Part shown: positions 23,928 to 31,843 of the stretch, piece after piece
Numbering within the stretch: the stretch's first letter is position 1
Layout of the letters: the number at the start of each line of letters is the position of its first letter
NCBI GenBank assembly: GCA_014379595.1
Contig: JACMLM010000035.1
Span: 248,001 to 312,000 of the forward strand
DNA from: Anaerolineales bacterium
GTDB taxonomy: Bacteria; Chloroflexota; Anaerolineae; Anaerolineales; Villigracilaceae
Reading direction: 5' to 3'
Length of the DNA stretch: 64,000 nt
Notes under the pieces: model-generated
The model's input: only the letters and a program-made list of their open reading frames with translations
Told to the model about the DNA's origin: nothing
The model's database searches: none
Position numbers and translations under genes: made by a program

Positions 23928-26474
23928 CTATGGCACTTCGTAAATTATGACAGTGCCTTGCTCAAAGATTGGTTTAAGATACGTTTTGAATTTCTCTTCA
24001 TTGACATTCATGGATGAACGTTCGAGGTTGCCAATATAAATATAACGGATGTTATATTTCTCAATGATGAGTTGAGCTTCTTCCCAGCGGACTGTAGTGT
24101 AAAGCTTTATGATGTCGTCGTTGCGGGAACCTTGCGGTTCGTAACTGCCGCGCCATTGTGCTTCATGTCCCTTCCAGCCCAGTACAGTTTGCATACCTGT
24201 GAACATGGAAATGCGCCCGTAGGCACTGTAGCCATCTCCAACTGCTTCAGTAATCACTCCATCAGGCTGAGTATGCAGGAATTCAATCGCGGCAGCTTCC
24301 TCAGGATTCTCACGTTTGATACGGTCAAAGTCATCGAGTGTGAAACCATATGTTGGTTTAAAGTTATTGGTCTTTGTGAGCACACCAAAGACGGGATACA
24401 ACAAACCTATAAAAATAACAATACCGATCATAACGCGAAAGCCAATAGTAGCCACTAAATTATGCAGATTTCGCAAAAGGTATGCAACTGCAAATGCGGC
24501 AACGAGGCTCCATAACATCCACGCTTGATAATAGAACTTGAAGACAGTGTTAATACGATAACCAAATTGATCTCGCAAATAGACAAACTCAGGAGCAAGG
24601 ACAAGGATCGTTCCGAGTGTGAGAATTAGCAGGACAAATTGATTTGAGGTTTGTGATTTGTGATTTACGATTTCTGATTGAGGGTCAACCAGCTCTGAAC
24701 GCTCTGTGATGAGCGTATCAAGACCACCAGTTTCGGATTGATGGTTACTCGCAAATAAATGAGCGAGTGATGGAATGAATAATGCCAACAAAGTAATGAG
24801 ACTTCCAATATAAGTCAGTCGCCGTAGCAGTGTTGCACCGAAGAATTGACTTGCATTCATACCCTGCCCCGCAAGAAAAGATATGACAAAATCTTTTTCC
24901 ACAAAGGATGCGATCCAGCTAATAAGCAATGAAAGAATCCAGAGGAAAAATACAAAGCCAAGGCCAAGTAGAAAGCCGCGCTTCCAATTAAATTGAATCC
25001 TTTCACCACGCCACAAATAAATAAGATATGCAAAGATTGGAATGAGAAGTGTGCCCCACATCATCCACAAATGCACTCCGCGCGTGGGATACATAAAGTT
25101 GGGCAAAAGTCCACCCGCTTGAGATGAGAACCCAAGATAGAACGGAAAATATAAAAGAACAGAAAGTATTCCAAGTGGCAAACCAAACATGAACAAATCT
25201 TCAACACGATTCCAGTGCCAACCATCTTCGTTCGCACGCCAAAAGACGTAAGCAGCGACAATCAACGTGGCCCCCACCAGAATATCCCAGGTGTTGAGAA
25301 AAGCCAGTCCTCCGATAACCAGAGCTGAAAATAAAAAGCCTGCATAATTAATATGCAGTTGTGCACCGAGCAAAAAGCGCTCTAATTTAATCGTGCCGCG
25401 CCACCCGCCGAGAAAAAGATTTAATGCCACAGCAATTGCGAGCAAGCTAAATGGAATTGCAAGCACATGCGGATGCAAGTCACCGAGCAGGAAAGAGAAG
25501 AATGGAAATTCGTCAATAACCTCTTTGAATCCGCCAACCATGTCGTAGTCCTGGATGATACGGGACGAACGCCACCACCATAAATAACGTTCAAGTGGCA
25601 GCCAGTGAAATGGAATTGCAGGCACTTGCGAGAGTTCTTTCATATCAAGCCATGCCCAAAATTGGCTTGAGTATTCACCTGTCGAAGAATCTTTTTGCCA
25701 AAATAATCCACCCTGATGGAGAATTTCGAGCAGAGCACCAAAATTGGAAACTAATAATAGAAAGAGAGGAGCGAGGAGAGCACTGAAAGTAGAATGAGGT
25801 TTGCTAACTTGTGCATCTGAAGATTGTTGATCATCTGTGGACTGTTGTGTATAGCCTGTTTTCGTAAGCAAGTTATATAAAATGCCATATGAACCAACCG
25901 CGCCCAATGCAAAGATAAGTGATGTCATTAGGTTGTGCGCCATGCTGCCCGTAACATTTGAGATTCGCGCAAGCATGGCTGTCATCACATAGCCGAAGTA
26001 ATAATATGAAATTGCATATCCAGATAGCCACGGATCCTGTGGAGGAAAGACTGGTGAACGCAAGATGCCGTTAATGAAAGCCAATTCCATTGGCCGCTCG
26101 GTGCCGTTCAGATCAGGGTTGGCCGAGCGTACAAAGGCCATGAATGCGAATGCAATAAAAAATAAAATTTCTGTTGTAATAACGAGAGTTGTATTGGACT
26201 TAATAAAATTTACAATTTCAAATTGACGATTAACAATAGACCATATACTTAAACCAATAAGGAAAGCCAGCGCAAGTAGAATGCCGCCCATGTCATTTTG
26301 TGCAATGCCAAACGATGCAAACAGCCAAAAAATATATCCCCAGATCAACAAACCTGCGGCGCGTGATAATGTGTAGCCTCTATCTGCAAGCGCAGGAAAT
26401 AAATAATGCGCCAGCGGAAAAGTCAGCCAGCCGAGGAGAGTGATGATAATGTACCAGATGAAGAATGAGGTCAT
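23928..26474 (-). CDS. DUF2298 (Chlor_Arch_YYY) polytopic membrane protein
   Basis: An 848-residue membrane protein with about eighteen hydrophobic segments. The DUF2298 signature region reads GTERPMELAFINGILRS, then FPPQDPWLSGYAISYYYFGY, with the tyrosine cluster that named the domain. A short soluble C-terminal domain (about 730-848) ends in YIYIGNLER. The family occurs in Chloroflexota and archaea, usually near GT-C glycosyltransferases. It is probably itself a GT-C-type enzyme or helper of surface polysaccharide/glycoprotein assembly, though its activity is unproven. Two heptanucleotide tracts (24641-24682 and 26207-26241) lie inside it. It begins 11 nt after the DUF952 stop, within a repeat tract, and lacks a ribosome site. 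Confidence 0.82.
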   Translation of the reverse strand: MTSFFIWYIIITLLGWLTFPLAHYLFPALADRGYTLSRAAGLLIWGYIFWLFASFGIAQNDMGGILLALAFLIGLSIWSIVNRQFEIVNFIKSNTTLVITTEILFFIAFAFMAFVRSANPDLNGTERPMELAFINGILRSPVFPPQDPWLSGYAISYYYFGYVMTAMLARISNVTGSMAHNLMTSLIFALGAVGSYGILYNLLTKTGYTQQSTDDQQSSDAQVSKPHSTFSALLAPLFLLLVSNFGALLEILHQGGLFWQKDSSTGEYSSQFWAWLDMKELSQVPAIPFHWLPLERYLWWWRSSRIIQDYDMVGGFKEVIDEFPFFSFLLGDLHPHVLAIPFSLLAIAVALNLFLGGWRGTIKLERFLLGAQLHINYAGFLFSALVIGGLAFLNTWDILVGATLIVAAYVFWRANEDGWHWNRVEDLFMFGLPLGILSVLLYFPFYLGFSSQAGGLLPNFMYPTRGVHLWMMWGTLLIPIFAYLIYLWRGERIQFNWKRGFLLGLGFVFFLWILSLLISWIASFVEKDFVISFLAGQGMNASQFFGATLLRRLTYIGSLITLLALFIPSLAHLFASNHQSETGGLDTLITERSELVDPQSEIVNHKSQTSNQFVLLILTLGTILVLAPEFVYLRDQFGYRINTVFKFYYQAWMLWSLVAAFAVAYLLRNLHNLVATIGFRVMIGIVIFIGLLYPVFGVLTKTNNFKPTYGFTLDDFDRIKRENPEEAAAIEFLHTQPDGVITEAVGDGYSAYGRISMFTGMQTVLGWKGHEAQWRGSYEPQGSRNDDIIKLYTTVRWEEAQLIIEKYNIRYIYIGNLERSSMNVNEEKFKTYLKPIFEQGTVIIYEVP
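24641..24682. repeat. Heptanucleotide-period tract inside DUF2298 gene
   Basis: Six perfect-length units: GATTTGA, GGTTTGT, GATTTGT, GATTTAC, GATTTCT, GATTGAG, with core GATTT. On the coding strand they give the polar loop EIVNHKSQTSNQ (residues ~598-611) between two membrane segments. Confidence 0.85.
26207..26241. repeat. Heptanucleotide-period tract near the DUF2298 N-terminus
   Basis: Five 7-nt units: AATTTAC, AATTTCA, AATTGAC, GATTAAC, AATAGAC. They encode part of a short loop (NRQFEIVNFI) between helices. Confidence 0.6.
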
Positions 26475-26475
26475 G

Positions 26476-26510
26476 TTTTAGTGATCAGTTGTCAGTGGAC
26501 AGTAATGTTG
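26476..26510. repeat. Heptanucleotide-period tract across the DUF952 3' end
   Basis: Units TTTTAGT, GATCAGT, TGTCAGT, GGACAGT, AATGTTG share an ending AGT. The tract includes the DUF952 stop codon, its last residues (STLLSTDN) and nearly the whole gap to the next start. Confidence 0.8.
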
Positions 26511-26859
26511 AGGGCAAAGAAAATTTCCCTTGTTCAGAATCAGGTATAAAGTCCACAACAGATGCGACTGCTGTTAAGTTGATGGGGCCAAAGATGTGAG
26601 GAAATGAATCGGATTCGGAAATGCCAGGGGCAGGAAGTCCAGCAGGCGCTTCCCACTTAAGCTCGGGCTTGAGTTTTGTTTCGTCAAGTTTTAACAATAC
26701 GAGGTCATTACGATCCCGATAAAAAGCATTTGCAACATGGAGAACTTGTTTTTCTGTAGAGCAATGAATAAAACCTTCTGTACTTAAACTTGGCGCAACA
26801 TATTCACCTCGTGTTTGCGCATCGTCCCATTCGGCGCGGGATGTAATATGCAGGATCAT
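26485..26859 (-). CDS. DUF952 family protein
   Basis: A 124-residue protein with the DUF952 pattern: ITSRAEWDDAQTRGEY at the start, then EGFIHCST (Phe-Ile-His-Cys-Ser) and a terminal FPHIFGPINL. Members are small, single-domain and annotated as glutathione S-transferase-like or ADP-ribosyltransferase-fold proteins without agreed function. The ATG overlaps the stop of the giant upstream gene by four bases (ATGA), so translation is coupled. Its last codons come from a heptanucleotide tract, replacing the normal C-terminus with a few extra residues. Why a cytoplasmic DUF952 protein sits between two DUF2298 membrane proteins is not clear. Confidence 0.85.
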   Translation of the reverse strand: MILHITSRAEWDDAQTRGEYVAPSLSTEGFIHCSTEKQVLHVANAFYRDRNDLVLLKLDETKLKPELKWEAPAGLPAPGISESDSFPHIFGPINLTAVASVVDFIPDSEQGKFSLPSTLLSTDN

Positions 26860-29800
26860 GGCAAGACCTCATAGATGGTTGTGTGCTTATCGTGATAGAC
26901 AGTTTTCCAATATTCGCCTTCGAACTGTTCAAACTTGGCAAGACCATCTGGGACACCCTCGAGAGCAGGATACACATTGCGTTCAAGCTGACCGACAATA
27001 ATATATTTAACCTGATACTTCTTCAAAAATCTACGTGCCAATTCAATATCTATCGTTGTATAGAATGTGCCAATCTCATCCACACGTTGTTGAACGGTTA
27101 TAGATGCGGGCCCGCGCTGCTGGCGTTGATGAAAATTCCAACCGACAATGCCTGGCAAGCCGGTATAGATGGTCATGCGTGTGCACCAGCGGTATTCAGT
27201 ACAATTGGCTTCCACGATAACAGGCGAACCTTCAACATTATCCTGCAGCCAGCGGATGGCATCATAATCCTCGCTCAACTCCATTGGCTGACCATCCCAA
27301 TGCTGGGAATATTTCATGAAGGTTATGCCGTCAAGCGTTCGAGGCGTAAGCGGATTCATACGGTCAGTCATCTTATCGGTTGTGGCGGTAATTGTGAAAA
27401 GAAAAGCACCCGCAAACAAGGCATACAACCCAACCTGAAAGATCGTGCGCCAACGCAAACGCCAAAATGGAAATATATTAAACAACCACCCAAAAGCCGC
27501 AGCTGCGCTTACAGCTAGCAATATCCACGCTTGTAAATATAATTTGAAGACTGTATTCATACGGCCAATATCGCCCACGAGCACAACAACTTCCACTGCG
27601 AGGGTGAGCACCAGCGCAGTACCGATCATTAACAACACGCCGCGTTTGATATCAGGCATGCCCGGACGAAGAAGTAAAATTGCCGCCCAAGCTGCAAGGG
27701 GCAAAGCTATCAAGCCAGCGCGCACACCATCTACCGCTGAGAAAACCATCAACGCAACCACAACTGCAATACCTATTTCGATGAATAAAGCATATTCACG
27801 TAGTTTACTTAAATGTGAAACCGGTGTCGATGCCATCCATTCGCGCGTTTCCCATGCCAGCCATGCAACAATAATAAAGAGGAACAAGCCCCATTGAGTA
27901 ATATATGATGAGATCGGTGTATGCGAACCGCGCCACGGATCGATTGCGCCATAGCTCTGACCATACCAATGCGTAAATGGTGAATATAACAATGAACCAA
28001 GTATATACAGCAACGCTACAGCGCCCATCGCAACAAGAGCACGCCCAAGCCAATCCGGTAAATTGAATCGGCCTTTCCATGCAAAGTTACGATACAACGT
28101 ATATGCCAGTGCAAGTGCAGCCAGCGGGAAATATGTATACAAGTCCCATGTATTTGTTGGTCTAAGCGCACCCACCATCAATGCCCCAATACTAAATGTA
28201 GCGATCCACTCTTTGAGGCTCATTTGTGCTTTTGATTTGATAAATGAAACTGCCCATGCAATAATGAACAACGTAAGCGGCATTACGATCATGTGCGCAT
28301 GCATATCGCTATATAAGAAGGTAAATAATGGGAACTCTGTGATCGGCTCCACATCATTTGGCGCAGGAATCACACGACTCGGGAGCCAATACCAATCACC
28401 CGGGCCAATTGGTAATTGAGCGCCGCCAATACTAAGGAAAATTCCTTTGAAAGCCCAGCCCCATTTTTGAATGATGTTAGCGTCCACAGGCACAAGTCCA
28501 CCGGGCGCGGCTACTCGTATAAAGCTGTTGAACAACAAGCGTATCGTTCCAAGATTACCCAGTAAAAGGGTCATGAACGAAGCAGCTAGACCGGAAATCA
28601 ATCGAACATCGATTTCAGATGTATTGCCTTCATCTTTTTGTCCGCGATCCAGCAAATTCCATCCGACTGTAAATGCACCAATGGCGATCAACGCAAACCA
28701 TGTTGGCAAAATAAAGTTATATGCAATCGATGGCACAATGCCCAGCAACTTTACGGGTGTGCCAACCAGCACGAAACCATAATAGTAATAATTAATGTAA
28801 CCACCCGCATACCACGGGTCATATGGCGGGAAGCTCGTGCTCTTCAAAACAGCATTGAAATACGAAAAATCCATGGGCCGCTCACCGCCCTTCGCGGGAT
28901 GCCACATATCCGAATTGCCGAGCCGAATTAAAAGATCGATCAGGAAGAAGACGAAAAAGAGAATCTCCACCATCACGAAGAATCTGCGATTTGAATTCCA
29001 ATCTTCTTTGAACTGGTCTCTGCGATTCATCCATAAGCTGAACCCTGTCACAGCAACAATGACAAATGCCACACTGATGGAGACTCGTGTATAAGGTATG
29101 CCGATCGAGCCTCCCATCCATGAAAGCCATGCAATCAGAACCAGCCCAACAATGCGCCCCAGCGGATATGCATACTGACGAATCCCCGGCAAAGCCAAAC
29201 GCGCAATTGGGTAAGCAACAAGTCCTAATATGAAGATGAACAAATACCAAACTAAAACACCCACAATGGGATATTTATTCTGTACCCAATCGTAATCAAA
29301 CAAGTCAGACCATGTACCGCCTGCCCGCTGTTCTGCAAGGCGTGTATCAGGCAGCATCAGGTCCTTGTAATCACTGGCATTTGTCGGCAGGAGATGAACG
29401 ACATTCGTCAAATCTACTGAGCTGAGCAGTGAAGATACTTCTGTTAAGTTAAAATCCTTTGTCTTTTGAAAGATTAATACTTTGGGATGATCGTAAAAGG
29501 TGAAAGCTTCTTCCGCAGCCTGATCGTTAATGACCAACGGACCAAATGTCGGATATGATTCAAAAACCTCAACCAATTCAAAACCTAAATTACCTTTGTA
29601 TTGACCGGGCTGTGCAACACGATAACAATGGATAATATCTTCGCCTGCCGGGCAGCCCAGCAATTCTCGATAATACAATGTAGTAAGCGGAAATCTTTCC
29701 GGCAAGCGAGTGATCTGACCATACTGATGATTGGTGGGGATGAGGATATAGTCTGATTGGTTGAGTGTTTCTACAAATCGATTTAATTTGTCCGCGTTAT

Positions 29801-31751
29801 CGTCCCAATATACCTGAAAGATCAAGTCACCGCGATACATGCCACCAAAGGGATCATAACCATCCACACGGAAGGGCAAACCAAAATCGTAATCGGTCTC
29901 ATTGGCGAGCGATGAACCAGTCAATGCGAGGCCGCTGCCTGATGTCTCGATCTTCAAAATATAGGGTTGACCTTTGAGAACAGGAATCGCTTGATCAAAT
30001 GAAAAAGAAACTGATGGGCCGCGCGGATCATCAGTTGAAAAATAATCCACCACTTGTGAAGCAGTTCCTAATACAGTATCCGGTGCAGCAGAAGAAAAAA
30101 GAGTCAGCACAATGGTTGAAGATGAAGCGGAATCCATTGCATGACCAAGCTCTATCCCGGAGACCTGCCCATCCACATTGGGAGTAAATGTAGCAATATA
30201 TGGCGTATCTGCTTGAATCAACGTACCTGTGGGAAAACCTAAAGGCTGGTTATACGTCCCATCCTCTGTTTGGATATGAATGTTTATGGGGCCAGGAATG
30301 TTTTGAAAGATCCAACGCGAGGCGGCCATCCGCGTTTCATCTCGCAGATAAATACTTTGAAAAGCAAACGCCCATATTGCAGTTAACACAAGGACTGTCA
30401 CGCCGATTACGCTGGCCAAAATAGTTGTGGAACGTTTAAGGGTTCCAACCTTCCAATTTGCCAGCTCAAAAATAAACCACGTAGCCATCATACATAAAAG
30501 TGGATAGATCGGCAGTTGATAACGCATGGTGGGGTTAAATTGAAAAGATTGCCATATAAAGTAAAACGCTGTCCAACACCATAACAATAAATGTTTATAT
30601 TCACCTTTGAAGATGCGCCAGCCCATCAACAAAAAACCAGCCCATGCAAGAATACCTAGGGGAAGTCCCAGACCCCAAACGGTTAAATTTGTAAATGAAT
30701 ATAAATGCGAGCGTCGTGCCCATTGCAAATTCCAAGGCAGATCGGCCTCGCCAGAGGCTTGCACACGTTGTTCACTGATATTCGCAACCCACTGTGGATT
30801 AAGTCCCAGCCCGATGAATGCATAAGGCTGAAAGATGCGGAAAGATATAATCGTTGCCAATCCGCCTGCGATCAAAAAAACAGCGATTATTGACCAGTGG
30901 GCAGTATTCAGTCTTCTGTTTTTATCGTATAGGAAATAACGAACAATGAACGCGCCTGGTAAAACAATGGCCATGGCCGCCGCATTGATTTTGGATGCCA
31001 TGGCCATACCAAGCGCAAATCCAAAACCAATACTTAACCAAAAAAGAGGGTTGCGAAAAAAATCTGTAATGCGTAATTGGTAATCTGTAATTCGTTTTGG
31101 GGGATTTTCCTGTTCTTCTAACTCCCGATCACTGATATCTATTTCGTGTTCTCTGTTCTCTGTTCTCCGATGCTCAATAACCCCAACAGCAAAATAGAGC
31201 GCCAAAAACATAAACAAATTGACAAAAAGATCAGATGTGAAAAAATGAGACTGTTGAATCTGCATCACTGCAAATGCTGAAAAAGTTGCGGCAAATAACC
31301 CTACACGCCGCCCATACAGTTTTGAAACGAACAAATACAAAATAAATATAGTGAACAAGTCTGCAAGCGCAGAGAATTGACGCGCAAAATATTTGGAATT
31401 ACTAACGTTATCTGTCATTTCCATGGCATAACGAACCACGGTCATCGGCAGGTTGCCGTATACAAAAAAAGCATGTCCGCGGTTGTGTGGATTCAGCGTC
31501 GAACTAGCTGTATCAAAATATTCCCCAACTGTTAACCAACGTTTTTGGTCAGGCGGGCACGCATCTATTGGAACAAGAGGATCATTGCATGTTTGAGCAC
31601 GTAAATTATCCAGCACACCGCTCAGGAATAATTCATCCGGGTGTTGATGGTAACCTTCACCCCAATTTGCACCCCCTAAACGTAAATATCCCGCCAGCAG
31701 CAGGACGAGAATGAAAAGCAGATCATAAAGCCACGCGCGTTTTTCGGTCAT
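26856..31751 (-). CDS. Giant GT-C glycosyltransferase/DUF2298 fusion membrane protein
   Basis: At 1631 residues this is the largest protein in the window. Residues ~1-560 resemble an ArnT/PMT-type GT-C enzyme, with the acidic first-loop motif YHQHPDELFLSGVL. Residues ~570-830 are a soluble extracytoplasmic region rich in beta-strand patterns. From ~860 to the end is a complete DUF2298 domain (GGERPMDFSYFNAVLKS, FPPYDPWYAGGYINYYYYG) that parallels the free 848-residue protein. This fusion suggests that GT-C and DUF2298 units act together in exporting and assembling a surface glycan. GAGGTGAT precedes ATG 31751. A cytoplasmic loop at ~190-230 is made of heptanucleotide repeat sequence (31061-31175). 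Confidence 0.82.
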   Translation of the reverse strand: MTEKRAWLYDLLFILVLLLAGYLRLGGANWGEGYHQHPDELFLSGVLDNLRAQTCNDPLVPIDACPPDQKRWLTVGEYFDTASSTLNPHNRGHAFFVYGNLPMTVVRYAMEMTDNVSNSKYFARQFSALADLFTIFILYLFVSKLYGRRVGLFAATFSAFAVMQIQQSHFFTSDLFVNLFMFLALYFAVGVIEHRRTENREHEIDISDRELEEQENPPKRITDYQLRITDFFRNPLFWLSIGFGFALGMAMASKINAAAMAIVLPGAFIVRYFLYDKNRRLNTAHWSIIAVFLIAGGLATIISFRIFQPYAFIGLGLNPQWVANISEQRVQASGEADLPWNLQWARRSHLYSFTNLTVWGLGLPLGILAWAGFLLMGWRIFKGEYKHLLLWCWTAFYFIWQSFQFNPTMRYQLPIYPLLCMMATWFIFELANWKVGTLKRSTTILASVIGVTVLVLTAIWAFAFQSIYLRDETRMAASRWIFQNIPGPINIHIQTEDGTYNQPLGFPTGTLIQADTPYIATFTPNVDGQVSGIELGHAMDSASSSTIVLTLFSSAAPDTVLGTASQVVDYFSTDDPRGPSVSFSFDQAIPVLKGQPYILKIETSGSGLALTGSSLANETDYDFGLPFRVDGYDPFGGMYRGDLIFQVYWDDNADKLNRFVETLNQSDYILIPTNHQYGQITRLPERFPLTTLYYRELLGCPAGEDIIHCYRVAQPGQYKGNLGFELVEVFESYPTFGPLVINDQAAEEAFTFYDHPKVLIFQKTKDFNLTEVSSLLSSVDLTNVVHLLPTNASDYKDLMLPDTRLAEQRAGGTWSDLFDYDWVQNKYPIVGVLVWYLFIFILGLVAYPIARLALPGIRQYAYPLGRIVGLVLIAWLSWMGGSIGIPYTRVSISVAFVIVAVTGFSLWMNRRDQFKEDWNSNRRFFVMVEILFFVFFLIDLLIRLGNSDMWHPAKGGERPMDFSYFNAVLKSTSFPPYDPWYAGGYINYYYYGFVLVGTPVKLLGIVPSIAYNFILPTWFALIAIGAFTVGWNLLDRGQKDEGNTSEIDVRLISGLAASFMTLLLGNLGTIRLLFNSFIRVAAPGGLVPVDANIIQKWGWAFKGIFLSIGGAQLPIGPGDWYWLPSRVIPAPNDVEPITEFPLFTFLYSDMHAHMIVMPLTLFIIAWAVSFIKSKAQMSLKEWIATFSIGALMVGALRPTNTWDLYTYFPLAALALAYTLYRNFAWKGRFNLPDWLGRALVAMGAVALLYILGSLLYSPFTHWYGQSYGAIDPWRGSHTPISSYITQWGLFLFIIVAWLAWETREWMASTPVSHLSKLREYALFIEIGIAVVVALMVFSAVDGVRAGLIALPLAAWAAILLLRPGMPDIKRGVLLMIGTALVLTLAVEVVVLVGDIGRMNTVFKLYLQAWILLAVSAAAAFGWLFNIFPFWRLRWRTIFQVGLYALFAGAFLFTITATTDKMTDRMNPLTPRTLDGITFMKYSQHWDGQPMELSEDYDAIRWLQDNVEGSPVIVEANCTEYRWCTRMTIYTGLPGIVGWNFHQRQQRGPASITVQQRVDEIGTFYTTIDIELARRFLKKYQVKYIIVGQLERNVYPALEGVPDGLAKFEQFEGEYWKTVYHDKHTTIYEVLP
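31061..31175. repeat. Compound heptanucleotide-period tract in the giant gene
   Basis: The first part, 31062-31094, consists of TAATNNG units: TAATGCG, TAATTGG, TAATCTG, TAATTCG. The second part, about 31117-31175, has 7-nt units including CTAACTC, CCGATCA, CTGATAT, CTATTTC, GTGTTCT, CTGTTCT, CTGTTCT, CCGATGC. They encode the charged loop containing TENREHEIDISDRELEEQ and RITDYQLRITDF. Confidence 0.85.
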
Positions 31752-31843
31752 ATCACCTCACGCCACACCCGCACTCCCTGGCACTGCCCGCCAAGGCATG
31801 TGTGCGTACGGTGCAAGTGTTGCGAATCAATCGTCAATAACGG

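Noticed and set aside
26883-27518. 211-codon plus-strand frame
   Set aside because: Shadow of the giant GT-C/DUF2298 gene with no recognisable domain or ribosome site.
23191-31175. CRISPR-like array
   Set aside because: The periodic tracts have 7-nt units without spacers, and no cas genes are present.
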